Positions 42,465 through 51,151 of a stretch of DNA of 64,000 nucleotides are shown piece by piece. Source of the stretch: an uncultured Chitinophaga sp. (GTDB lineage Bacteria; Bacteroidota; Bacteroidia; Chitinophagales; Chitinophagaceae); NCBI RefSeq assembly GCF_902168175.1, contig NZ_CABHOU010000025.1, positions 558,001 through 622,000 of the forward strand, read 5' to 3'. Position 1 is the first letter of the stretch, and each line of letters begins with the position of its first letter. Made by a program: the position numbers and the translations under genes. The notes under the pieces were generated by a model. That model saw only the letters and a program-made list of their open reading frames with translations. It ran no database searches and was not told where the DNA came from.

Positions 42465-42878
42465 ATGAAAACAGTCACCTTATACCGCCCCATAGGATTA
42501 CAAGAGTTTTTACTAATTGCGAATGCTAAATTTAAAGCCTTCCCTCCAAGGCTATCCTGGCAACCGATCTTTTACCCGGTATTAAATCAACAATATGCTG
42601 AGCAAATTGCCTTTGAATGGAATACGAAAGATAGCGGCTCCGGCTATTGTGGTATCATCACACGTTTCATCATCAGCGAGTCATTATACCAGAAATATGA
42701 AGTGCAGAACGTAGGTGGCGATATTCACAATGAATTATGGGTACCGGCTGAGGAGTTGGATGCTTTCAACAATGATTTACAGGGGGATATAGAAATTCTT
42801 AAAACATTCCTGGGAGAAGAGTATGTTGCGCCGGCGGATTTAGTTTTGGCAAAGATGATAGCGGATCTGGCTCGATGA
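42465..42878 (+). CDS. hypothetical protein, 'ADP-ribosylation/crystallin J1'-named family
   Basis: A protein of 137 residues from the ATG at 42465 (MKTVTLYRPIGLQE). The pattern FPPRLSWQPIFYPVLNQQYAEQIAFEWNTKD (about 26–56) and VGGDIHNELWVPAEELDAFN (about 88–107) belongs to a family often labelled ADP-ribosylation/crystallin J1 in databases. That label rests on weak grounds, so I give no function. It is cytoplasmic, with no signal or membrane span. A hairpin terminator shared with the tRNA follows. Confidence 0.68.
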   Translation: MKTVTLYRPIGLQEFLLIANAKFKAFPPRLSWQPIFYPVLNQQYAEQIAFEWNTKDSGSGYCGIITRFIISESLYQKYEVQNVGGDIHNELWVPAEELDAFNNDLQGDIEILKTFLGEEYVAPADLVLAKMIADLAR

Positions 42879-42932
42879 TTAAGATGTAGATGGGATCCGT
42901 TCTGTAGCTTTTTTTACATTGCATTCAAAAAC

Positions 42933-42966
42933 AAAAGGCTTCCAGAATATCTGAAAGCCTTTTACC
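42933..42966. terminator. bidirectional terminator
   Basis: AAAAGGCTT-c-CAGA / TCTGAAAGCCTTTT pairs over 14 bases with one mismatch. It ends the 42465 gene (+) and the tRNA (−), where the tail is T-rich. Confidence 0.75.
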
Positions 42967-42969
42967 GTG

Positions 42970-43043
42970 TAGCGAGATCGGGAGTTGAACCCGAGACCTT
43001 TGGGTTATGAATCCAACGCTCTAACCACCTGAGCTACCTCGCC
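42970..43043 (-). tRNA. tRNA with CAT anticodon (probably tRNA-Met)
   Basis: A 74-base cloverleaf on the minus strand. The acceptor arm GGCGAGG / TCTCGCT includes G·U pairs at both ends. The D arm is GCTC/GAGC, the anticodon arm TTGGA-TTCATAA-CCCAA has an A·C mismatch closing the loop, and the T arm is TCGGG-TTCAACT-CCCGA. The anticodon CAT means elongator Met or, if C34 is modified, Ile2. The acceptor end is not of the initiator type. CCA is not encoded. Confidence 0.92.
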
Positions 43044-43109
43044 ATTTCCCCTTAAGGGAGTGCAAAGATAAAGGCAAAAATTTATAAATCAAAAGAGATT
43101 TTTGAAAAG

Positions 43110-45215
43110 TTAATAATTCAGTATCTCACGGATCAATGCTGTTACCTTTTCGGCGTTGGGTAACATCTGTTTTTCGAGCTCCATATTTAGTGGTACTGCC
43201 GGTAAATCCTGCGCGCCGAAGGTGTAAACGGGTGCGTCCAGTTGGCGGAAACAGATTTGCTGGATGCGGGCGGCCAGGGATTGAGCGAATGAGTTGTTGA
43301 GTTGCTCTTCTGTAAGTACCAGGCATTTCCCATGTTTCTTCACGGTTTCAAATACCAGCGCTTCGTCTAGTGGGAACAGTGTTCGGAGATCCACTATTTC
43401 TATACTGCCGGGAAAATGGGCGGCGGCGGCTTTGGCCCAATACACACCCATGCCGTAAGTAATGATGCACATTGAATTTCCATTCTGCATTTCCGCGGGC
43501 GAAGCTGCTAATACCACGTTTCCTTTCCCAAGAGGAATTATATAGTCTGCATCCGGCTCTATTGTCATAGCGTCCTGGGTGCCGGGGACTTTGCTCCAAT
43601 AAAGACCCTTATGCTCCAGCATGATCACAGGGTTGGGATCGAGGAAGGCGGCTTTCATGAGACCTTTCATATCGGCCGCGTTGGAAGGATAAACGACTTT
43701 GATACCTTTGATGCTCAGCAGCGTTGTTTCCACGCAACCTGAGTGATAAGGGCCACCGCCGCCGTAGGCACCAATGGGCACGCGGATAAGGGTTTGCACG
43801 GGAAACTTGCCGGCGGTGAGGTAACAGGATTTGGACACTTCGCACACCAACTGGTTAAAACCCGGATAGATGTAATCTGCGAACTGTACCTCTACGATCG
43901 GCTTCGCCCCTACTGCGGATAGTCCTACGGTACTGCCTATAATATATGCTTCCTGGATGGCGGTGTTGTACACGCGCTGCGCGCCGAATTTGTCGCCAAG
44001 CGTAGCAGCTTCCCTGAATACGCCTCCTAAACGTGCGCCCACATCCTGTCCGTACAAGATAGCCTCCGGATACTGTTGCATAATTTCTTCTACTGCGTGA
44101 AGTGCCGCATCCACCATCACCACTTTCGCTGCCCCTGCTGGCTTACGAACTCCTTTTTCGGCTGTTACAGGTGTTGGAGCAAATACATGATCACGCACCG
44201 TACCTACGTCCGGATCGTCGGCGAGGCGGGCCATTTCAAATTGAGACGCAATATATTTAACTGTTTCTGCCTGAATATCGGCCAGTACACTTTCCTGTAC
44301 ATCCTTTTCCAGCAAACGGTGATAAAGCCGGCGGAAAGGGTCATTTTGGGCGTGTGAGGCAAGGTTGTCGGGGCTTCTGTACCATTCTTTACGAACGCCT
44401 GAAGTATGGTGGCCAAGTAATGGCACTTTTGCATGCACGAGTATCGGTTTTCGCTCGGCACGAACATATTCGATGGCGGTTTGCATGGCGTGGTAGCTTT
44501 CTTCGAAATCGCTGCCATCTACCCTTAACCTTTCCATTCCTTTGAAACCTGCTGCGTATTCATATGCGTCCATCGCGCGGGCTTCCGCTCCGGTTACAGA
44601 AATCCCCCAGTCATTATCCTGCACCAGGTAGATAACAGGCAATTGCTTCAATACGGCGAACTGCCACGCTTCGCTCACCTCTCCTTCTGTAACGCTGCCG
44701 TCTCCTAAGGAACATAATACCACAGGCCGCTCTTCTCCCACCATCAACCCACTATTTTCCAAATATTGGACCCCCTGTGCCATACCCGTAGCGGGAATTA
44801 CCTGCATTCCTGTAGCACTGCTCTGGTGTGGGATCTGCGGTTTATCAGCCTGCCGACTCGACGGATGGCAATAATACGAACGGCCGGCGCTGAACGGATC
44901 GTCTTTTTTGGCGAGTAGTTGCAGCATGAGTTCGTAAGGGGTAAATCCCATAGCCAGCATCATACTATCGTCGCGGTAATATGGACTAACATAATCGCAG
45001 GGTTTCATTAAAAGCCCGACCGCTATCTGGATAGCTTCGTGGCCGCGGGAGGTAGAATGAACGTATTTACAAATAGTGCGGTTGGCCTCATACTTTTCTG
45101 TCATAGCCGAAGCCATGCACATAAGCCGGTAAGCGCGAAGTAATAAAGCCTTCTCGCGGTCGTGGCGGCGATGCGCCGCTTTCAAAGTTGGAGTGCTTAT
45201 ACTATCTTTAATCAC
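43110..45215 (-). CDS. 2-oxoacid dehydrogenase E1, fused alpha and beta subunits
   Basis: A 701-residue thiamine diphosphate enzyme. The N-terminal half (to about 340) is the E1α domain with the ThDP motif GDGSVTEGEVSEAW near 172–185 and the following N in QDNDWGISV. The C-terminal half (from about 370) is E1β, with GQDVGARLGGVFREA, EVQFADYIYPGFNQLV and IRVPIGAYGGGGPYHSG. The likely reaction is oxidative decarboxylation of branched-chain 2-oxoacids. A MarR-type regulator is divergent, with a palindromic operator between them. Confidence 0.92.
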   Translation of the reverse strand: MIKDSISTPTLKAAHRRHDREKALLLRAYRLMCMASAMTEKYEANRTICKYVHSTSRGHEAIQIAVGLLMKPCDYVSPYYRDDSMMLAMGFTPYELMLQLLAKKDDPFSAGRSYYCHPSSRQADKPQIPHQSSATGMQVIPATGMAQGVQYLENSGLMVGEERPVVLCSLGDGSVTEGEVSEAWQFAVLKQLPVIYLVQDNDWGISVTGAEARAMDAYEYAAGFKGMERLRVDGSDFEESYHAMQTAIEYVRAERKPILVHAKVPLLGHHTSGVRKEWYRSPDNLASHAQNDPFRRLYHRLLEKDVQESVLADIQAETVKYIASQFEMARLADDPDVGTVRDHVFAPTPVTAEKGVRKPAGAAKVVMVDAALHAVEEIMQQYPEAILYGQDVGARLGGVFREAATLGDKFGAQRVYNTAIQEAYIIGSTVGLSAVGAKPIVEVQFADYIYPGFNQLVCEVSKSCYLTAGKFPVQTLIRVPIGAYGGGGPYHSGCVETTLLSIKGIKVVYPSNAADMKGLMKAAFLDPNPVIMLEHKGLYWSKVPGTQDAMTIEPDADYIIPLGKGNVVLAASPAEMQNGNSMCIITYGMGVYWAKAAAAHFPGSIEIVDLRTLFPLDEALVFETVKKHGKCLVLTEEQLNNSFAQSLAARIQQICFRQLDAPVYTFGAQDLPAVPLNMELEKQMLPNAEKVTALIREILNY

Positions 45216-45249
45216 TGTAAGACTGTTTTGGTGGAATCAGTAACAAAAA

Positions 45250-45271
45250 AATAGTTGTCTTAGCAACTATT
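45250..45271. promoter_or_regulatory. MarR-type operator
   Basis: AATAGTTG-tcttag-CAACTATT is a perfect 8-6-8 palindrome in the divergent region between the E1 and MarR genes. It sits at the predicted start of the E1 transcript, as expected for repression. Confidence 0.75.
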
Positions 45272-45278
45272 GCTACTA

Positions 45279-45286
45279 CAAACATA
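45279..45286 (-). promoter_or_regulatory. -7 promoter element of the E1 gene
   Basis: TATGTTTG on the minus strand is an exact TAnnTTTG match, seven bases upstream of the palindrome's edge. Confidence 0.55.
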
Positions 45287-45292
45287 AGCAAT

Positions 45293-45730
45293 ATGCCCGA
45301 TACTTTTGTCAGTAATCCATCTTTTTTTAAGCTGGATGCGACCCTGAAAAAGCTGCGTAACTATTGGCAGAAAACCTTCGATGATCAGAAAAAGGACATC
45401 ACGGTAGACCAATGGCTGCTGCTGGAAAACATTTATAAGTTTAAACGAATTACGCACAATGAGCTTGCGCGCGAAGCGGCGAAGGATATTACCACGGTAT
45501 CGCGGATCATTGAACTGCTTGTAAAAAAGGAGTTAGTGGAGAGAGAAGTATCGAAGGAAGACCGAAGGAAGGTGTTTCTTACGCTCACAGAAGCCGGGGT
45601 GAGCAAATACAAGGACGTGAGGCCAATTGTACTGGATATGCGTAAAATTGGATGGAAAGATCTTACTGAGGATGATTATAAAGAACTAACCAGGATACTG
45701 GATGCTATTTATGCAAATGTTCCGACCTGA
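45293..45730 (+). CDS. MarR family transcriptional regulator
   Basis: A 145-residue winged-helix regulator. Core motifs are VDQWLLLENIYKFKRITHNELAREAAKDITTVSRIIELLVKKELVEREVSKEDRRKVFLTLTEAG (about residues 38–103), including the DxR wing signature in SKEDRRKVF. The flanking helices form the dimer interface. It is divergent from the E1 gene, with a perfect palindrome in the 77-base gap, so it probably represses E1 and itself. The effector is unknown, possibly an acyl-CoA or oxoacid. Confidence 0.92.
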   Translation: MPDTFVSNPSFFKLDATLKKLRNYWQKTFDDQKKDITVDQWLLLENIYKFKRITHNELAREAAKDITTVSRIIELLVKKELVEREVSKEDRRKVFLTLTEAGVSKYKDVRPIVLDMRKIGWKDLTEDDYKELTRILDAIYANVPT

Positions 45731-45742
45731 GTAAAACGATAA

Positions 45743-45785
45743 AAAGGGAGAGAGCATTGTGCATGTTCTTCTCTCCCTTTCTACA
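45743..45785. terminator. intrinsic terminator
   Basis: AAAGGGAGAGA / TCTCTCCCTTT stem with an inner GCA/TGC pairing, followed by CT-rich sequence, between convergent MarR and FAH-family genes. Confidence 0.75.
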
Positions 45786-45790
45786 TGATG

Positions 45791-46402
45791 CTATTTGATC
45801 ATAAATTCCAGCAAGCTGTCGTTTTCGATAAAAGCCTCAAGTTTATCGCCTATTTGTACTGGTCCAACACCTTCGGGCGTACCAGTAAAAATGAGATCTC
45901 CAATGTTGAGTGTAAAGAACCTTGAAATGTAAGCTACCAGTTGATCGAATGAGAAAAGGAGATCTTTCGTATTTCCTTGTTGTGCAATTTCCTTGTTTTT
46001 GTAAAGGCAGAAATTGATATCATTCTTTTCAGTGGTTTGCTCTAATGGAATAAATTTACCTACTACCGCCGAGTTGTCGAAGGCTTTGGCAATTTCCCAG
46101 GGGAGCCCCTTTGCTTTTTGTTTTTCCTGCAAATCGCGGGCTGTGAAATCAATACCTACAGATATAGCATCATAATACCGGGATGCGAATTTTTCCTGGA
46201 TATGCTTCCCATTTTTGGAAACGCGTAAAACCAGTTCGCATTCAAAATGAAGATTGTCCGTAAACTCCGGATAGTAAAATGGATGGTTATTTTGCAATAA
46301 AGCATTCTTGGGTTTCATGAAAATCACGGGCTCGGATGGCACTTCGTTCTTTAATTCTTCTGCATGTTTGGCATAGTTTCTTCCAACGCAGATAATTTTC
46401 AT
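45791..46402 (-). CDS. fumarylacetoacetate hydrolase (FAH) family protein
   Basis: A 203-residue protein of the small FAH family. Key segments are ICVGRNYAKHAEEL at the start, PVIFMKPKNALLQN near 25–38, the metal-binding FECELVLRVSKNGKHI near 53–68, VGIDFTARDLQ near 82–92, and IFTGTPEGVGPVQIGD near 170–185. It likely hydrolyses or decarboxylates a β-diketone or oxaloacetate-like substrate. It is a single gene, about 200 bases from pth. Confidence 0.92.
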   Translation of the reverse strand: MKIICVGRNYAKHAEELKNEVPSEPVIFMKPKNALLQNNHPFYYPEFTDNLHFECELVLRVSKNGKHIQEKFASRYYDAISVGIDFTARDLQEKQKAKGLPWEIAKAFDNSAVVGKFIPLEQTTEKNDINFCLYKNKEIAQQGNTKDLLFSFDQLVAYISRFFTLNIGDLIFTGTPEGVGPVQIGDKLEAFIENDSLLEFMIK

Positions 46403-46601
46403 AATGCGTATTTTGTAAGGTTAATAAAGCCTATGGTTAAATCCATAGTCCATCTTTAATGTACCATTCTGTGCGCTAAAACCCACCCTCGCTCAAAAGC
46501 GCGGACCGGATCATTATACTGTCAATGAAACATCTATCATGGTCTATAGTGGTTAAGGTTGGGGGAACCTTTAAGCATGAAATATACAATTTCCTCACGA
46601 A

Positions 46602-47171
46602 TCAAAAAGTGAGGTTATTGTAATTATTCATAGTTCGTTGTGTTCCAAGGGCTGCAAAGCTCTCAATGATTTCGCAGCTCTTATCTATTTTCTGTAAAAC
46701 GAGTGGCATTTCATCATTTTTCCACTTTCCCAACACAAAATCTACCTGGCGTCCTTTGGGATAATTATTGCCGATACCAAACCTCAGCCTGGGGTATTGA
46801 TTGGTGCCCAATACTTCCTGAATACTTTTGAGGCCATTGTGTCCGGCGTCGCTACCACCGGGGCGAATACGTATTGCTTCGAGGGGCAGGGCCAGATCGT
46901 CCACAATCACAAAAATGTTCTCTACAGGAATCTTCTCCTTGTCCATCCAGTATTTAACTGCTTTCCCGCTTAAGTTCATGTAGGTGGTAGGCTTAATAAG
47001 CAAAAACGTTTTGCCTTTCCATTTACATTCAGCGATATCGGCAAGCCTGTCCAGATTAAAAGAAACGCTGTGCTTACGGGCGAATGCATCTACCACATCG
47101 AAACCGATATTGTGACGAGTGTTCGCATACTCCATGCCAATGTTTCCTAATCCAACAATTAAATACTTCAT
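46602..47171 (-). CDS. pth: peptidyl-tRNA hydrolase
   Basis: A protein of 189 residues from the ATG at 47171 (MKYLIVGLGNIG). It recycles peptidyl-tRNA. Catalytic His lies in NTRHNIGFDVVD (about residue 20), with Asn10 in GLGN, Asn68-region YMNLSGKAV and Asp93-region VIVDDLALP, and GGSDAGHNGLKSI near 105–117. The gene lies in the order prs–rplY–pth, common in Bacteroidota. A rho-independent terminator precedes it. Confidence 0.95.
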   Translation of the reverse strand: MKYLIVGLGNIGMEYANTRHNIGFDVVDAFARKHSVSFNLDRLADIAECKWKGKTFLLIKPTTYMNLSGKAVKYWMDKEKIPVENIFVIVDDLALPLEAIRIRPGGSDAGHNGLKSIQEVLGTNQYPRLRFGIGNNYPKGRQVDFVLGKWKNDEMPLVLQKIDKSCEIIESFAALGTQRTMNNYNNLTF

Positions 47172-47199
47172 AAACAGGTCTTCGTAATCTGCTATCAAA

Positions 47200-47235
47200 A
47201 ATAAAAAGCCCGGCGAACAATATAGCCGGGCTTAA
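47200..47235 (-). terminator. intrinsic terminator after rplY
   Basis: AAGCCCGGC / GCCGGGCTT stem, ten-base loop; on the minus strand a T-rich tail follows. It lies between rplY and pth. Confidence 0.85.
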
Positions 47236-47255
47236 AATATAAATATTTTATCAAT

Positions 47256-47846
47256 TTATTTTTTCTTGGTATCCTTATCAGCAGCCGCTTCTTCCTGACG
47301 CAGCTGACGGGTCATCACCACAGAAGCTACAGGGATACGGGGAGAGTTGAGGATTTCCACGTTCTCGAGTTTGATATCTTCAACACGGATGTTGGCGTTC
47401 AGTTCGAGGTTATCGATGCTAACTTCGATGTTTTCGCGGAGGTACTGAGGCGTAGTTTTCACTTTCACAGCAGCCATTTTAGTAACCAGTTTACCACCAG
47501 CTTTAACACCTGGAGACTGACCTACGAATTTCAGCGGCAGGGTAGCTACAATAGCTTTGCCTTCGATGAGTTCCAGGAAGTCGATGTGTGTCAGCTCGTC
47601 GGTAACGGTATCAAACTGCATATCCTTCAGGATACACTTGTAAGTTTTGCCGTCAACTTTGATTTCAGCGATCTGGAAATCAGCGGTGTAAACGAGTGGT
47701 TTGAAAGCGGTCGCCGGAGCTGCAACGCTCACGGTTTCTGCACCCCCGTAAATAACACAAGGCACTTGTCCCTCAGAACGAATCGCGCGGGTGGCTTTTT
47801 TGCCGTATTCGCTCCTGAGAGTTCCTTCGATGGTTATTGTTTTCAT
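47256..47846 (-). CDS. rplY: 50S ribosomal protein L25/general stress protein Ctc
   Basis: A 196-residue two-domain L25 of the long (Ctc/TL5) type. The N-terminal 5S rRNA-binding β-barrel starts ITIEGTLRSEYGKKATRAIRSEGQVPCVIYGG. The C-terminal TL5 β-domain covers about residues 95–180, ending in an acidic/lysine tail. It follows prs by 42 bases on the minus strand and is probably co-transcribed with it. Confidence 0.95.
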   Translation of the reverse strand: MKTITIEGTLRSEYGKKATRAIRSEGQVPCVIYGGAETVSVAAPATAFKPLVYTADFQIAEIKVDGKTYKCILKDMQFDTVTDELTHIDFLELIEGKAIVATLPLKFVGQSPGVKAGGKLVTKMAAVKVKTTPQYLRENIEVSIDNLELNANIRVEDIKLENVEILNSPRIPVASVVMTRQLRQEEAAADKDTKKK

Positions 47847-47888
47847 TGTTTAAACATTTATGTTTTAAAATAAATCCGTTGTTGATGA

Positions 47889-48836
47889 TCAACCTTTCCG
47901 CTGACTGTGAACGAACAGGCTGGTGATCGATCTGTTTTCGTGCATGTTGCGGATGGCTACTGCGAAAAGTTCGGCAACACTGATCTGTTTGATCTTAGCG
48001 CACTCCTGTTTCAACGCGATGGTATCACATACCACCAGCTCGTCCAGCACAGAATTTTCGATATTTTCGTAAGCTTTACCACTTAATACCGGGTGCGTAC
48101 AGAAAGCCCTGATGCTTCTTGCTCCTTTCTCCATCAGCAATGCTGCTGATTTTGTAAGCGTACCTGCTGTATCTATGATATCGTCTATTAACACAATATC
48201 TTTGCCTGTAACATCCCCTATAACCACCATGGAAGCGATTTCATTCGCCCTCTTACGGTGTTTGTCGCAGATTACCATTTCGGCGTTAAAGTAGGACGCT
48301 ACCTCCCTAACCCTATTGGTACTACCCACGTCGGGGGACGCAAAGGTAAGATTTTCCAGCTTCAGATTCTCTATGTAGGGGATAAAAATCGCCGAACTAT
48401 CCAGGTGATCTACCGGGATATCGAAGAAACCCTGGATTTGCGGAGCATGCAAGTCCATGGTAATCACCCTGTTAGCTCCAGCGGTCGTAAGCAGGTTGGC
48501 TACTAACTTAGAGCCAATTGCTACACGCGGTTTATCCTTCCTGTCTTGCCGGGCAAACCCAAAATAGGGAATTACGGCAGTGATATAGCCCGCAGAAGCA
48601 CGCTTCGCAGCATCTATCATCATGAGCAGCTCCATCAGGTTATCTGTGGGAGCGTTTGTGCTCTGAACAAGAAAAACATAGTCTCCACGAATACTTTCGA
48701 GGAAAACCGGCTGAAATTCACCGTCGCTGAATTTCTGGATGTTAACTTTACCAAGACCGTTACCGTACCTGGCGGCAATCTTCGCGGCCAGAGCCGGATT
48801 GCTGTTTCCTGTGAAGATTTTGACAGATGGATTCAT
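47889..48836 (-). CDS. prs: ribose-phosphate pyrophosphokinase
   Basis: A 315-residue class I PRPP synthetase. Motifs seen are KIFTGNSNPALAAKIA near the start, YFGFARQDRKDKPRVAI near 96–112, MDLHAPQIQGFFDIPVDHL near 130–148, and the PRPP-binding VLIDDIIDTAGTL near 220–232. It makes PRPP from ribose 5-phosphate and ATP for nucleotide synthesis. It heads the prs–rplY–pth gene group. Confidence 0.96.
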   Translation of the reverse strand: MNPSVKIFTGNSNPALAAKIAARYGNGLGKVNIQKFSDGEFQPVFLESIRGDYVFLVQSTNAPTDNLMELLMMIDAAKRASAGYITAVIPYFGFARQDRKDKPRVAIGSKLVANLLTTAGANRVITMDLHAPQIQGFFDIPVDHLDSSAIFIPYIENLKLENLTFASPDVGSTNRVREVASYFNAEMVICDKHRKRANEIASMVVIGDVTGKDIVLIDDIIDTAGTLTKSAALLMEKGARSIRAFCTHPVLSGKAYENIENSVLDELVVCDTIALKQECAKIKQISVAELFAVAIRNMHENRSITSLFVHSQRKG

Positions 48837-48976
48837 AATGGAAAAGAAGTTGCGAAATTATGACTTTTCAGGCCATCTCGCCCATTTTTTTTTTGAATAC
48901 TAAATAAAGGGAGATAAGAAAGAGAAGAATTGCTAAATTTATTAGCAAATTGTATATTCGTGGAAATTTGGAGAAG

Positions 48977-49696
48977 ATGAATGTTAACCTGAAAGAACAA
49001 AGGAATCAAGGCCAAACCGCACCCATCAAAGACTGGGCACCGAACGACCGGCCACGGGAAAAGCTGCTTACACAGGGGCCACAGGTGCTTAGCGATGCCG
49101 AACTGCTTGCTATTTTGCTTGGCACAGGATCGGCACAGAAATCTGCAGTAGATACAGGACGGGAGTTACTATTACAGGCAAAGAACAGCCTTCATGAACT
49201 AGGCAAACGCGATGTTCAGTCCCTAAAAGATGTGAAAGGCATCGGAGATGCCAAGGCTGTTACGATTGCTGCCGCCCTCGAGCTGGGCCGGCGGCGGGCG
49301 GGCGAACAAGGCGAAGAAACGCGGGCACTTACCTGTAGCAAAGATGCCGTAAAAATTCTACGGCCACTTATTGGCGACCGGCATACTGAACACTTGTATG
49401 TACTGTTTCTGAGTCGCAGCAATAAACTTTTACATCACGCCTGCATCAGTCACGGCGGTACAACCAGCGCTATAGTAGATCCCAAAGTGATTTTTGGGCA
49501 GGCCCTTCTATACAAGGCCGGCAAAATCATGCTGGGGCACAATCACCCGTCCGGCAACCTTACTCCTAGCCAGTCGGACCTGGTAGTTACCCGTAAAATA
49601 AAAGCTGCCGGGGAACTTCTTGAGATAGATTTACTGGATCATATCATACTTTCGGATGAGGGATATTATAGCTTCATGGAGCATGGGGATTTGTAG
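48977..49696 (+). CDS. radC: RadC family (JAB domain) protein
   Basis: A protein of 239 residues from the ATG at 48977. The N-terminal UPF0758 region has DRPREKLLTQGPQVLSDAELLAILLGTG, with a helix-hairpin-helix near KDVKGIGDAKAVTIAAALELG. The C-terminal JAB/MPN domain has the metal motif HNHPSGNLTPSQSD near 193–206. Despite the name, a direct role in repair is doubtful. It is divergent from prs with 140 bases between. Confidence 0.93.
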   Translation: MNVNLKEQRNQGQTAPIKDWAPNDRPREKLLTQGPQVLSDAELLAILLGTGSAQKSAVDTGRELLLQAKNSLHELGKRDVQSLKDVKGIGDAKAVTIAAALELGRRRAGEQGEETRALTCSKDAVKILRPLIGDRHTEHLYVLFLSRSNKLLHHACISHGGTTSAIVDPKVIFGQALLYKAGKIMLGHNHPSGNLTPSQSDLVVTRKIKAAGELLEIDLLDHIILSDEGYYSFMEHGDL

Positions 49697-49855
49697 CGGA
49701 CGCATATTTACGCGGGGGAATAGCTGGGGAATAATGCCCTTTTTGACCCAACCTGGAAGTTTTTAGTATCGTCGCCAGGCTGAAATGAGATATCTGCAAA
49801 ACGAAAGAAACGGCATACCCAAGGGCCGCCGCTTCCTTTTATTTAACAGGAAGAA

Positions 49856-50839
49856 CTAGTTTTCAGTCTGTCCTTTCCCGATCTTCTGTAAAATCTGGTG
49901 AGCAACTTCCAACGCCTGGAAACCGTCGATAACGTTTACCGGAACTGGCTTCTGCAGTAGTATACTATCCCGAAAAAGCTCCAGTTCCATCCTTATCGCG
50001 TTTACCTGCTTAATTTCAGGGTTCTGTATAGCGATCGTTTTGGGGCCGTCGTTGGTAGCGATATCGAGGGTAAACAAACCTTCGTCTGCGGGCGTTTTCA
50101 GTTTAATGATCTCTGTTTTCTTGTCCAGGAAGTCGATACCGATGTACGCATCTTTCTGGAAAAGACGCATTTTGCGCATTTTTTTAAGAGAAATGCGGCT
50201 GGAGGTCAGATTGGCTACGCAGCCATTGTGAAACTCGATACGAACGTTGGCGATGTCAGGCGTATCGCTCATTACCGCTACTCCGCTTGCAGAAATGCGG
50301 CTGATCGACGATTTAACGATACTCAGTACGATATCGATATCGTGGATCATCAGGTCGAGGATTACACTCACATCGGTACCACGGGGATTGAACTCGGCCA
50401 AACGGTGTACTTCAATGAACATCGGTTTAAGGTCGTACTCTTTCAGCGCAAGGAAGGCGGGATTAAACCGCTCCACGTGCCCTACCTGGAATTTGATATT
50501 GGCTTCTTCCACCAACTTCACGAGGGTTTTACCTTCGTCAATGGTGTTGGTCATCGGCTTTTCAACAAACACATGTTTGCCGTTGCGGATAGCGAGTTGG
50601 CACAGCTCAAAGTGGAGGGTGGTAGGAGCTACAATGTCAATTGCATCTACAGCCATAATCAGCTCTTCTGCACTCTCATACCTGCGCAGGGTTGGATAAA
50701 GTTCATGCACACCTGCGGCGTTAGCATCGCTGGGGTCATAGAAGCCCGCCACTTCCACATTTAACATCGTGGAAAGTTGCGAAAGATGAATTTTGCCTAA
50801 GTGCCCTACGCCAAACAAACCTATTTTGAGCGTTGTCAT
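49856..50839 (-). CDS. Gfo/Idh/MocA family oxidoreductase
   Basis: A 327-residue NAD(P)-dependent dehydrogenase. The N-terminal Rossmann fold starts GLFGVGHLGKIHLSQL, with the family EKP motif in HVFVEKPMTN near 90–99. The C-terminal α/β domain includes HDIDIVLSIVKSS near 168–180, with the catalytic His region. It probably oxidises a sugar or cyclitol, as in surface-sugar biosynthesis. It stands alone. Confidence 0.92.
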   Translation of the reverse strand: MTTLKIGLFGVGHLGKIHLSQLSTMLNVEVAGFYDPSDANAAGVHELYPTLRRYESAEELIMAVDAIDIVAPTTLHFELCQLAIRNGKHVFVEKPMTNTIDEGKTLVKLVEEANIKFQVGHVERFNPAFLALKEYDLKPMFIEVHRLAEFNPRGTDVSVILDLMIHDIDIVLSIVKSSISRISASGVAVMSDTPDIANVRIEFHNGCVANLTSSRISLKKMRKMRLFQKDAYIGIDFLDKKTEIIKLKTPADEGLFTLDIATNDGPKTIAIQNPEIKQVNAIRMELELFRDSILLQKPVPVNVIDGFQALEVAHQILQKIGKGQTEN

Positions 50840-51151
50840 TGGATCAGTTTTGATAATATGCCTGGATACGATAAAATAATAGTTTGCAAAGTAATGGTGT
50901 TATTACTTAACAATAAAGAAAAATATTATACAGGAACATAATCCGGCAAAACCGGGTGGGTCGCTATAGAAACATGTTCTCTTAAAAGAGATCAAAATAG
51001 TTACATTTCCCAATTCCCATACATCCTGAAATCCCCTAGCCATATCCCCAACCGGATTTACGGTTTTGGGCCTGAGTTGCGGAGAATTTACATTTTCAAT
51101 ATGTTTCCTCATTTCTCCCTATCTTATCGTCGCACATCAACTACCACGTAC
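50840..51151. other. intergenic region, nothing firm
   Basis: These 312 bases separate two divergent genes. A near-match to a minus-strand -7 element (CAAAGTAA, 50886–50893) and A/T-rich sequence are present, but no hairpin or ORF I can support. The in-frame ATG at 51077 would extend the next gene by 25 residues. Confidence 0.4.

Noticed and set aside
48977-49696. RadC as part of a defence or mobile island
   Set aside because: Its neighbours are prs and a sugar dehydrogenase, and the protein is the normal chromosomal form with an N-terminal HhH region.
50228-50764. 178-codon antisense frame in the Gfo/Idh/MocA gene
   Set aside because: Shadow of a confident gene; no start signal or domain.
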